From: CAMAXB01 sp041746615
Lineage (GTDB): Bacteria; Verrucomicrobiota; Verrucomicrobiia; Opitutales; Opitutaceae
Direction: 5' to 3'
DNA: 5,523 nt
Assembly (NCBI GenBank): GCA_041746615.1
Contig: JBGTGS010000256.1
Span: 1 to 5,523 of the forward strand
Positions 1-4,971 of the stretch are shown in pieces (the stretch's first letter is position 1; each line of letters opens with the position of its first letter). The notes under the pieces are model-generated. The model searched no databases and was not told the origin of the DNA. It saw only the letters and a list, made by a program, of their open reading frames with translations. The position numbers and the translations under genes were made by a program.

Positions 1-940
1 GGTTGAACCAGTCGCTGCGCGCCAGCCAGGCCAGCGCGGCAAAGGAAGCCACCAGCATGCCGGCCCCCACCGCCAGCATGCGCGGGATGTGTCCGCACTT
101 GTAGTGGCCGACTTCATGCGCGAGCACCGCCTCCAGTTCCACCGGCGTCAACTGCGCGATGAGCGTGTCAAAGAGCACGATGCGCCGGAACCGGCCGAAG
201 CCGGTGAAGTAGGCGTTGGAATGACCCGACCGCTTGCTGCCATCGATCACCTCGATGGTTTTCGCCTTGAATCCCGTGCGGTCGGCAAGAGCCAGGAGGC
301 GGTCGCGCAACTCCCCTTCGGGCAACGGGGTGAGTTTGTTGAAGAGCGGCAAAATGAGCTTCGGATAGAGCACCATCATCAGCAGCTGGAACCCGAACAA
401 CAGCACACAGGCCCAGATCCACCAGGCCGCACCCACCCACCCCACCAGCGACAACAGCCCCCACAAGATCGGGAAACCGATCAGCACGGAGAGCAGCATG
501 CCCTTGACCTTGTCGGTGATCCACAACTTCGGCGTGCTCTTGTTGAAGCCGAACCTTTCCTCGAGTCGAAACTGCGAGATCCATTCGAAGGGCAGCGCGG
601 GAATGCTGAGCACAAAAATCGCTGCCATGATGAACACGGCATCATCCCAGACCGCATCCGGCGCCCAAGCCGTCACCCCGGCAAACAGCCAGGGCAGGAA
701 GCCGCTCACCAGCACCAACATGAGCACCCCGGCGTCAAAGATCATCTCCAGCCGGCCAAAACGATTCTTCGCCAGCGTGTAGTCCACGGATTTCCGGTAG
801 GTGTCCGCATCCATGATCGCCGCCACCGCCGGGGGCGCGGTCTCCGCATGACGCCGGACCTCCGCCCGGTTCAGAGCGGCGAGCCAGAGCTCGGCCACCA
901 GGCGCACGACGATCAAACCAAGGGCGATGGACAGAACCAT
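1..940 (-). CDS. Ste24-type M48 zinc metalloprotease (CAAX prenyl protease 1 homologue), N-terminal part
   Basis: Integral membrane zinc endopeptidase of the M48 (Ste24/HtpX) family, cut by the left edge, so 313 residues are visible of a usual length near 410-420. Residues 1-20 form the first membrane segment. They are followed by the family-typical soluble stretch around MDADTYRKSVDYTLAKNRFG (residues 43-62), hydrophobic segments near 66-90, 100-117, 148-170 and 172-197, and the conserved EERFGFNKS at 128-135. Next come the RSGHSNAYFTGFG block (238-249) and the catalytic zinc motif HEVGH at 275-279 (bases 104-118 on the plus strand). The third zinc ligand lies outside the window. The start ATG (938-940) was chosen because it opens the first hydrophobic helix. 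A GTG three codons upstream is possible, and GAGAGG sits too close to the ATG to be a normal ribosome site. The family cleaves membrane or prenylated substrates in eukaryotes; the bacterial substrate is unknown. Confidence 0.93.
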   Translation of the reverse strand, partial: MVLSIALGLIVVRLVAELWLAALNRAEVRRHAETAPPAVAAIMDADTYRKSVDYTLAKNRFGRLEMIFDAGVLMLVLVSGFLPWLFAGVTAWAPDAVWDDAVFIMAAIFVLSIPALPFEWISQFRLEERFGFNKSTPKLWITDKVKGMLLSVLIGFPILWGLLSLVGWVGAAWWIWACVLLFGFQLLMMVLYPKLILPLFNKLTPLPEGELRDRLLALADRTGFKAKTIEVIDGSKRSGHSNAYFTGFGRFRRIVLFDTLIAQLTPVELEAVLAHEVGHYKCGHIPRMLAVGAGMLVASFAALAWLARSDWFN

Positions 941-1072
941 GCCTCTCACTGGAACCGCTTTTTGCCACGCGCCAACCCAAAAGGAAGTTTGGAGTTGGTA
1001 GTTGGGAATTTGTAGGGGGAGTCGGGAACTGGGGGATTGGTCGGGTGTTCGTGGTCGGGGTGGTGTCGGACC
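941..1072 (-). other. Protease upstream region with skewed low-complexity tract
   Basis: This is the gap between the protease start and the left end of the insertion sequence. From about 985 to 1072 the plus strand is almost all G and T, so the protease coding strand is C/A-rich. It has repeated short words such as CCCAACTACCAACTCC, and GGTCGGG occurs at 1039-1045 and again at 1053-1059. No convincing promoter or ribosome site is visible. The tract resembles the C/A-rich DNA before pgi, which is also C-rich on the strand of the gene it precedes. It does not look coding. Confidence 0.6.
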
Positions 1073-1099
1073 TGTCCCGTCCTAGCCCAGGTTGACAGG
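1073..1099 (+). repeat. Left terminal inverted repeat (IRL)
   Basis: Its reverse complement starts CCTGTCAAC, then seven unmatched bases, then AGGAC, one mismatch, and GGACA. The right repeat has the same blocks with eight bases in the middle. The two ends therefore match at 19 positions in three blocks, with one length difference. It contains TTGACA at 1092-1097, just before the orfA ribosome site. Confidence 0.8.
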
Positions 1100-1106
1100 G
1101 GAAGGA
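1097..1106 (+). promoter_or_regulatory. Ribosome binding site of orfA
   Basis: The purine-rich AGGGGAAGGA lies 8 bases before the ATG at 1115. This fixes the orfA start and argues against the upstream in-frame start at 1037, which lies outside the element. Confidence 0.7.
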
Positions 1107-1114
1107 CGAATAAA

Positions 1115-1518
1115 ATGAACAAGAAGAAGACGATAAGGTATAGCGAAGCATTCAAGCTGAACGTAGTCGGCGAGATCGAATCAGGGAAGTTCAGTGGACC
1201 GACCGCAGCGACGCAGGCCTACCGGATAGGAGGCGGGAGCACGGTGCACAGATGGTTGCGCCGATACGGACGCAGTGACTCGATAAGACAACAGGTAATG
1301 ATCATGACCATGGAAGAACACGACGAAAAGAAGACGTTGCGTAAACGGGTGCGCGAGTTGGAGAAAGCTCTGGCCGACACCCATATGAAGGGACTGCTCG
1401 ACGAGGCGTACCTTCAGATTGCCTGCGAACGGCTTGGGCAGGACCCGTCGGAGTTTAAAAAAAAGCCGCCACGAAGCTATCGGCCGGGCGCAGCGCGCCG
1501 GAGAAGGGGCCGCAGTGA
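1115..1518 (+). CDS. IS3-family transposase OrfA (frame shifted at an A8 tract)
   Basis: DNA-binding half of an IS3-type transposase. Residues 8-50 form the transposase_8-type helix-turn-helix (RYSEAFKLNVVGEIESGKFS to VHRWLRRYG). Residues 72-100 are a charged, leucine-rich coiled segment (LRKRVRELEKALADTH) like the family leucine zipper. The product reaches DPSEFKKK at 1441-1465. The frame then stays open without a stop to 2086, encoding an Arg/Pro/Ala-rich shadow of orfB that is almost certainly not a real domain. In the -1 frame after the tract (GCC at 1465) the reading is AATKLSAGRSAPEKGPQ and then TGA at 1516-1518, a believable OrfA tail whose stop overlaps the orfB GTG by four bases. I place the end there. 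Reaching it needs one extra A or a -1 slip at 1457-1464, so the copy is either slippage-dependent or carries a one-base deletion. Confidence 0.75.
1457..1465 (+). promoter_or_regulatory. A8-G slippery tract at the orfA/orfB junction
   Basis: Eight A residues followed by G, after GAGTTT. Homopolymers of this kind drive ribosomal -1 frameshifting or transcript slippage in many IS3-family elements. In frame, eight A gives a run-on of OrfA. Nine A (or a -1 slip) gives OrfA ending at 1518. Seven or ten A gives an in-frame OrfAB fusion. The reading of each outcome is direct; that slippage really occurs is inference. Confidence 0.65.
1500..1509 (+). promoter_or_regulatory. Ribosome binding site of orfB
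   Basis: GGAGAAGGGG lies 5 bases before the GTG at 1515. It supports independent translation of orfB from that GTG, coupled to the OrfA stop by the GTGA overlap, rather than from the TTG at 1419. Confidence 0.55.
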
Positions 1519-2270
1519 GCGTGAGCGGACTTTGCCGGATCGCCGGTATCTCGCGGCAAGGGTACTACGCGGGGCGATGCGTGCGGGCGCTCCAGCCCAG
1601 GATCGGGACGCGCAAACTGCAGTTCCTGCTGTGGTGCCAGGGACTGCTGGTGGGACGCGACAGGTTCTTCGAGATCCTCAGGGAGAACGACCTGCTTGTC
1701 CCGCCGAAGAAAAAAGCGGTGCGCACCACCTGGTACGACCAGAGTCTGCCGGTTTATCGCAACCTGCTTTACCAGCTGGAGCCGACCGGGCCCCATCAAG
1801 TCTGGGTCAGCGACATCACCTACATCTCCACCGACGAGGGAATCCTGCACCTCGCGCTGGTCACCGATCTGGTTTCCCGTCAGATCGTCGGATGGAACGC
1901 CGGGGACACGAACGAGGCCAGCGAGGCGATCAAGGCGGTGCAGATGGCCATGGCGCAACTCCCGCCGGATCGCTTTCCGATCCATCACTCGGATCGGGGC
2001 AGCCAGTATTGTTGCCACGACTACGTCGCGGTGCTCCAAAACCGTTCGCTGCCGATCAGCATGACCGAGCAAAATCACTGCTATGAGAACTCTTGCGCCG
2101 AGCGGGTGAACGGAATCCTCAAGGACGAGTTCAATCTCGACCGAGTCTTTCGCACCAAGACCCAGGCACGAAGCGCCATCGCCCAGGCAATCACCACCTA
2201 CAGCACCCTTCGCCCGCATCTGTCCCTGCAGGTGCGCACTCCCGACCAAGTCCATCATCGTGCAGCTTGA
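1515..2270 (+). CDS. IS3-family transposase OrfB (DDE integrase core)
   Basis: Catalytic half of the transposase, 251 residues from the GTG at 1515. An N-terminal helix-turn-helix-like segment (VSVSGLCRIAGISRQGYY, residues 1-18) is followed by an rve-type RNase H fold. The catalytic triad is complete: Asp100 in VWVSDITYI, Asp160 in HHSDRGSQY, and Glu196 in NSCAERVNGILKDEF. There are exactly 35 residues between the second Asp and the Glu, and the Lys seven residues after the Glu is present, as expected for IS3. The C-terminus TLRPHLSLQVRTPDQVHH is the usual family ending. The reading frame has no internal damage. Upstream the same frame is open from 1419, so an OrfAB fusion is possible if the A8 tract slips. 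The protein would cut and join the ends at 1073 and 2461. The catalytic core looks intact; whether active transposase is made depends on the slippage question. Confidence 0.92.
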   Translation: MSVSGLCRIAGISRQGYYAGRCVRALQPRIGTRKLQFLLWCQGLLVGRDRFFEILRENDLLVPPKKKAVRTTWYDQSLPVYRNLLYQLEPTGPHQVWVSDITYISTDEGILHLALVTDLVSRQIVGWNAGDTNEASEAIKAVQMAMAQLPPDRFPIHHSDRGSQYCCHDYVAVLQNRSLPISMTEQNHCYENSCAERVNGILKDEFNLDRVFRTKTQARSAIAQAITTYSTLRPHLSLQVRTPDQVHHRAA

Positions 2271-2299
2271 CCGGCACCGCCCAGAGGCGTGAGGCTGAC

Positions 2300-2327
2300 C
2301 GCCTCCCCAGCACCGCCTCCCCGGCAC
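2300..2327 (+). repeat. Two 14-bp tandem units
   Basis: CGCCTCCCCAGCAC at 2300-2313 is followed directly by CGCCTCCCCGGCAC at 2314-2327, with one difference. Ten bases of the unit (TCCCCAGCAC) recur at 2369-2378. Biological role unknown. Confidence 0.7.
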
Positions 2328-2330
2328 CCC

Positions 2331-2373
2331 CTCCGCTCAATACAGAGCGGGGAAGGAGCCCAGCCCCTTCCCC
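2331..2373 (+). repeat. Overlapping alternative hairpins
   Basis: CCGCTC (2333-2338) pairs with GAGCGG (2345-2350) over a 6-base loop. GGGGAAGG (2349-2356) pairs perfectly with CCTTCCCC (2366-2373) over a 9-base loop. The stems share bases 2349-2350, so they are largely mutually exclusive. No T-run follows, so this is not a standard terminator. Confidence 0.55.
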
Positions 2374-2433
2374 AGCACCCCATCCCAAATTCCTTTGCCC
2401 ATCCACAACCAACCCACCAACCTCTAATCAATA

Positions 2434-2461
2434 CCTGTCAACTTTTGATCAGGACTGGACA
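2434..2461 (-). repeat. Right terminal inverted repeat (IRR)
   Basis: On the plus strand it begins CCTGTCAAC and ends AGGACTGGACA. It matches the left repeat in three blocks (9, 5 and 5 bases). The terminal CA defines the outer edge of the element. It contains no good outward -35/-10 pair for pgi. Confidence 0.8.
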
Positions 2462-2507
2462 TCCCCTACTCACTACCCGCTACTCGCCACCCACTACTTT
2501 TCCGAAA
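2462..2507 (+). other. pgi leader, C/A-rich
   Basis: The 46 bases between the insertion sequence and the pgi start are nearly free of G, with repeated CACTAC and CTACTC words. No Shine-Dalgarno is seen; the bases before the ATG read TTTTCCGAAA. No clear promoter is visible here, so the original pgi promoter may lie on the far side of the element or have been lost. Confidence 0.55.
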
Positions 2508-4070
2508 ATGTCCTGGTCCCGCTTCCAAAAGCATTTCTATCACCACGCCGGCCTTGGCCTGTCGCTCGATCCGAGCCGGATGCCGTTTCCCGATGATTTC
2601 CTAGCCAAAATGGAACCGACCATGCAGGCCGCCTTTACCGCCATGGCGGAGCTGGAAAAAGGTGCCATCGCCAATCCCGATGAAGGACGCATGGTGGGGC
2701 ACTACTGGCTGCGCGCCCCCCAACTCGCCCCCACCAAGGAACTGGCTGCTGAAATCACGGACGCCCTTGCAGGCCTCAAGGATTTCACCTCAAAAATCCA
2801 TGCCGGGACCATCTCCGGCCCGGAGGGACGATTCACCCACCTGCTCGTGGTCGGCATCGGCGGCTCCGCCCTCGGCCCGCAGTTCGTCAGCCATGCGCTC
2901 GGGCAGCCGGCCTCGGACAAGATGGCGGTTGCGTTCTTCGACAACACTGACCCCGACGGCATGGACTACGTCCTCGCCTCCTTGGCGGACAAACTTGCGC
3001 AGACCCTCGTCGTGGTCATCTCCAAGTCAGGGGGCACCGTCGAGACCCGCAACGGCATGTTTGAGGCCGCCGCCGCCTTCAAGTCCGCAGGACTTGACCA
3101 CGCCAAGCATTTCGTGGCGGTGACCGGCGCCGGCTCCAAGCTGGAGCAGGTCGCCGTCAAGGAAGGCTGGCTCGCCCGCTTCCCCATGTGGGACTGGGTC
3201 GGCGGCCGGACATCCGAACTGTGTAACGTCGGCCTGCTCCCGGCGGCACTGCAAGGCCTCGATGTTGACGAAATGCTTGCCGGAGCCGCGGCCATGGACG
3301 CGGTCACACGCTCCGCTCGCACCGCCGAAAATCCTGCCGCGCTGATGGCGCTCATGTGGCACTTCGCCACCGACGGGCGTGGTACAAAGGACATGGTCGT
3401 GCTGCCCTACAAGGACCGCCTCCTGCTCTTCTCCCGCTATCTCCAGCAATTGGTCATGGAGTCACTGGGCAAGGAATTCGATCTGGAGGGCAACGTGGTC
3501 AACCAGGGCATCGCCGTCTATGGCAACAAAGGATCGACCGACCAGCACGCTTATGTGCAGCAACTCAGGGAAGGCGTGAACAATTTCTTCGTCACCTTCA
3601 TCGAGGTGCTCAAGGATCGGGACGGCGAATCCATGGAAGTCGAGACGGGCACCACCACCGGGGACTACCTGCAGGGTTTCTATCTCGGTACACGCGACGC
3701 CCTCAGCGAAAAGGACCGTTGGTCCATCACCCTCACTGTGCCTGATGTGTCCGCGCGCACCATCGGCTGCCTGATCGCTCTCTACGAGCGGGCCGTCGGC
3801 CTGTACGCCAGCCTGGTGGGCATCAACGCCTATCATCAACCGGGCGTGGAAGCCGGCAAGAAGGCCGCCACCATCGTCATCACCCTCAAACTCAAGCTGA
3901 CGGATGCGCTCCAGGCAGTCCCAGGTCAGGCCTTAACCGCCGAGGAACTCGCCTTAAAGGTGGGTGGTGACCCTGAACTCACCTTCAAAATCCTCGAACA
4001 CCTCGCCGCCAACGGCAAAGTAAAGAAGACGGTGAAGTCCTCCCTCTTCACCAACACCTACGCCATCTGA
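2508..4070 (+). CDS. pgi: Glucose-6-phosphate isomerase
   Basis: Cytosolic enzyme converting glucose 6-phosphate and fructose 6-phosphate in glycolysis and gluconeogenesis; 520 residues. The two SIS sugar-phosphate domains are present: VVGIGGSALGP at 114-124 and SKSGGTVETRN at 172-182 in the first, with GGRTSELCNVGLLPA (232-246) leading into the second. The active-site residues expected from the family are all there: Arg234, Glu318 in QLVMESLGK, His347 in STDQHAYVQQL, and Lys451 in GVEAGKKAA. NPDEGRMVGHYWLR near the N-terminus (56-69) is typical of the cyanobacterial/chlamydial/Verrucomicrobia type of Pgi. Residues 462-520 form a C-terminal extension that reads like a small winged helix (LTAEELALKVGGDPELTFKI, then LEHLAANGKV). 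The ATG at 2508 was chosen although the frame is open from 2289, because similarity begins at MSWSRFQKHFYHHAGLGL and the upstream part runs through the insertion sequence. There is no ribosome site. The gene stands alone, with the insertion sequence directly upstream. Confidence 0.96.
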   Translation: MSWSRFQKHFYHHAGLGLSLDPSRMPFPDDFLAKMEPTMQAAFTAMAELEKGAIANPDEGRMVGHYWLRAPQLAPTKELAAEITDALAGLKDFTSKIHAGTISGPEGRFTHLLVVGIGGSALGPQFVSHALGQPASDKMAVAFFDNTDPDGMDYVLASLADKLAQTLVVVISKSGGTVETRNGMFEAAAAFKSAGLDHAKHFVAVTGAGSKLEQVAVKEGWLARFPMWDWVGGRTSELCNVGLLPAALQGLDVDEMLAGAAAMDAVTRSARTAENPAALMALMWHFATDGRGTKDMVVLPYKDRLLLFSRYLQQLVMESLGKEFDLEGNVVNQGIAVYGNKGSTDQHAYVQQLREGVNNFFVTFIEVLKDRDGESMEVETGTTTGDYLQGFYLGTRDALSEKDRWSITLTVPDVSARTIGCLIALYERAVGLYASLVGINAYHQPGVEAGKKAATIVITLKLKLTDALQAVPGQALTAEELALKVGGDPELTFKILEHLAANGKVKKTVKSSLFTNTYAI

Positions 4071-4085
4071 TCGGACTCAATCCAC

Positions 4086-4104
4086 TGTCACGTATTATGT
4101 GACA
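4086..4104. promoter_or_regulatory. Near-perfect palindrome, possible operator or RNA hairpin
   Basis: TGTCACGTATTATGTGACA: the arms TGTCAC and GTGACA match perfectly around GTATTAT, and a G-T and a T-A pair extend the stem. It lies 16 bases after the pgi stop. The lack of a following T-run argues against a standard terminator. The symmetric arms resemble a dimeric regulator site, though not the CRP consensus order. Role unproven. Confidence 0.4.
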
Positions 4105-4111
4105 CGGGTGC

Positions 4112-4159
4112 GCCCCATTACACCAGAGCCCAACAGAAGGCGGATTGGGCAAATGGGGC
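4112..4159 (+). repeat. Nested stem-loop in the pgi 3' region
   Basis: The outer stem GCCCCATT (4112-4119) pairs perfectly with AATGGGGC (4152-4159). The inner stem GCCCAA (4128-4133) pairs perfectly with TTGGGC (4145-4150) around an 11-base loop. An 8-base left bulge and a 1-base right bulge separate them. Without a T-tract, a rho-independent terminator is doubtful; an mRNA 3' stabiliser or a small structured RNA are alternatives. Confidence 0.5.
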
Positions 4160-4197
4160 CTCATCCTTCCGACCAACAACCTTGTTATGGCATGTTA

Positions 4198-4225
4198 TTT
4201 GCCTTTAACTGGAGCTAGGTATGAT
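4198..4225 (+). promoter_or_regulatory. Candidate promoter of the coiled-coil/lipoprotein pair
   Basis: TATGAT at 4220-4225 is a good -10 match, with TTTGCC at 4198-4203 as a weak -35 at 16-base spacing. It lies in the AT-richer part of the gap and would start transcription shortly before the ribosome site at 4230-4235. Assigned by pattern only. Confidence 0.3.
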
Positions 4226-4242
4226 TCACTAAGGATTGCATC

Positions 4243-4971
4243 ATGAAAATCCTACCCTTGGGCCTTGGCATAGCAGCAGCAATCGGTCTCGTCATCAGTA
4301 TCATCCTGCATGCCGACAAAACCCGAGTGAGTGCCGATCTCACGGGCGCCCACATGCGGGCATCCTCATTGCGCGATGAACTCGTGGCTGCGGGGACTCG
4401 CGAGGCGAGTTTGCAGCAACGCTTGGTTTCGCAGGATTCCACCTTGGCGGAGACGCGTTCACGACTATCATCCAGCGAGGCGCGTAATGCCCAGGTGTCG
4501 CGGGAGATCATCGAAATGCGTCTGCAGCTGGAGGCCGGGCAAGCCACCATCGGCCGGCTCGAACGGGAGACCGGGGAACTCCACCACGAACTTGCCCTCA
4601 CCCGCCTCAACACCCCCACCATCACCCTCGAGGAGGTCGAGGGTTACCTCACGGCCATATCTACACTGGAAGCACGGGTTGCCGGACTTGAGGAACAGAT
4701 TGCAGCCTCCCAGCCGCCCGTCGCCGACCCCGGCCGCAGTTTCCCCGTCCTCAGCGTCTCCCCCGGAGATGCCTTTGTGGTGCTGGGTTATGGGACCGAC
4801 GATGGTGCCCGTCCCGCCCAGCAATTGCGTGTTACCCGGGGAACGGAAACCGTCGCAACGGTTCAAATAAGCGAGATCCGTGGCTCTCTTGCCATTGCGC
4901 AGGTCCAGCCTGATAGTTTGCGTAGCAGCTTGCGCACGGGCGACTCAGCCTCTATCCCTTCCTCACCATGA
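4243..4971 (+). CDS. Membrane-anchored coiled-coil protein of unknown function
   Basis: 242 residues. The N-terminus (MKILPLGLGIAAAIGLVISI, about residues 4-22) is a single membrane segment or uncleaved signal anchor with no cysteine lipobox. Residues 27-122 and 128-155 are rich in Ala, Leu, Glu, Arg and Gln with heptad spacing, consistent with a long coiled coil. After a Pro-rich hinge (157-168), residues 169-236 look like a compact beta domain (VLSVSPGDAFVVLGYGTDDG, then LRVTRGTETVATVQISEIRG and LRTGDS). The pattern of a G-x-x-D-G turn, a basic strand and a closing Gly-Asp resembles the FlgT-C-like or OB-like modules often found at the end of envelope coiled-coil proteins. The start is supported by TAAGGA 7 bases upstream. 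The stop overlaps the next start as ATGA, so the two genes are probably one unit. I do not recognise a named family; a periplasmic or envelope scaffold role is inference. Confidence 0.85.
   Translation: MKILPLGLGIAAAIGLVISIILHADKTRVSADLTGAHMRASSLRDELVAAGTREASLQQRLVSQDSTLAETRSRLSSSEARNAQVSREIIEMRLQLEAGQATIGRLERETGELHHELALTRLNTPTITLEEVEGYLTAISTLEARVAGLEEQIAASQPPVADPGRSFPVLSVSPGDAFVVLGYGTDDGARPAQQLRVTRGTETVATVQISEIRGSLAIAQVQPDSLRSSLRTGDSASIPSSP

Larger units (their letters stand above)
2271..2433 (+). other. Non-coding stretch between orfB and the right IS end
   Basis: IS3 elements normally finish orfB within a few tens of bases of the right repeat; here 163 bases intervene. The first half is GC-rich with inverted and direct repeats: a 6-bp stem (GAGGCG 2284-2289 with CGCCTC 2300-2305), two 14-bp tandem units, and two overlapping hairpins at 2331-2373. 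The second half (about 2374-2433) is C/A-rich low-complexity DNA like the host flanks. No convincing gene is present. It may be a later insertion or a repeat captured by the element. Confidence 0.6.
1073..2461 (+). mobile_element. IS3-family insertion sequence, 1389 bp
   Basis: Bounded by imperfect terminal inverted repeats that begin TGTCC and end GGACA, the TG...CA ends expected of IS3-family elements. It holds orfA (HTH and leucine zipper) and orfB (DDE integrase core) with an A-rich slippery tract at their junction. The length lies within the family's usual 1.2-1.55 kb. No target-site duplication is visible: the left flank ends GGACC and the right flank starts TCCCC. The element is unusual in having 163 bp of non-coding DNA between the orfB stop and the right repeat. 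It lies between two divergent host genes, 132 bp from the protease start and 46 bp from the pgi start. The boundaries are read by eye from the repeat pair and are fairly secure. Confidence 0.85.
4071..4242 (+). other. Structured intergenic region after pgi
   Basis: 172 bases holding a 19-bp near-palindrome (4086-4104), a nested stem-loop (4112-4159), then AT-richer DNA (about 4180-4240) with a possible promoter and the ribosome site of the next gene. No small gene with a plausible start and ribosome site is seen. Confidence 0.6.

Noticed and set aside
89..1015. Long plus-strand open frame opposite the protease
   Set aside because: It is antisense to a clear M48 protease with HEVGH and other family motifs; its composition (His/Arg/Gln/Pro-rich) is that of a GC-rich shadow frame.
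1092..1116. TTGACA with TAAAAT as a promoter of orfA
   Set aside because: The spacing is only 13 bases and the -10 would overlap the start codon; TTGACA is better explained as part of the terminal repeat.
1466..2086. C-terminal extension of OrfA in its own frame
   Set aside because: It overlaps the conserved DDE core of orfB in another frame and reads as Arg/Pro/Ala-rich sequence with no domain; treated as a consequence of the A8 tract.
1455..2327. 290-codon minus-strand frame across the transposase
   Set aside because: Antisense to orfB, which has a complete catalytic triad; no recognisable motifs.
2445..2500. Outward promoter from the right repeat into pgi (TTGATC with TACTCA or TACTTT)
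   Set aside because: The -10 matches are poor (two or three of six) or at wrong spacing.
2289..2507. N-terminal extension of Pgi by 73 codons
   Set aside because: It would run through the inverted repeat and low-complexity DNA; the encoded Pro/Thr/His-rich sequence is unlike Pgi, and similarity begins at the ATG at 2508.
4128..4192. Integron attC site (GCCCAAC fits RYYYAAC)
   Set aside because: There is no matching GTTRRRY end; the paired ATTGGGC is only 23 bases away, too short for an attC, and no integrase or cassette array is near.
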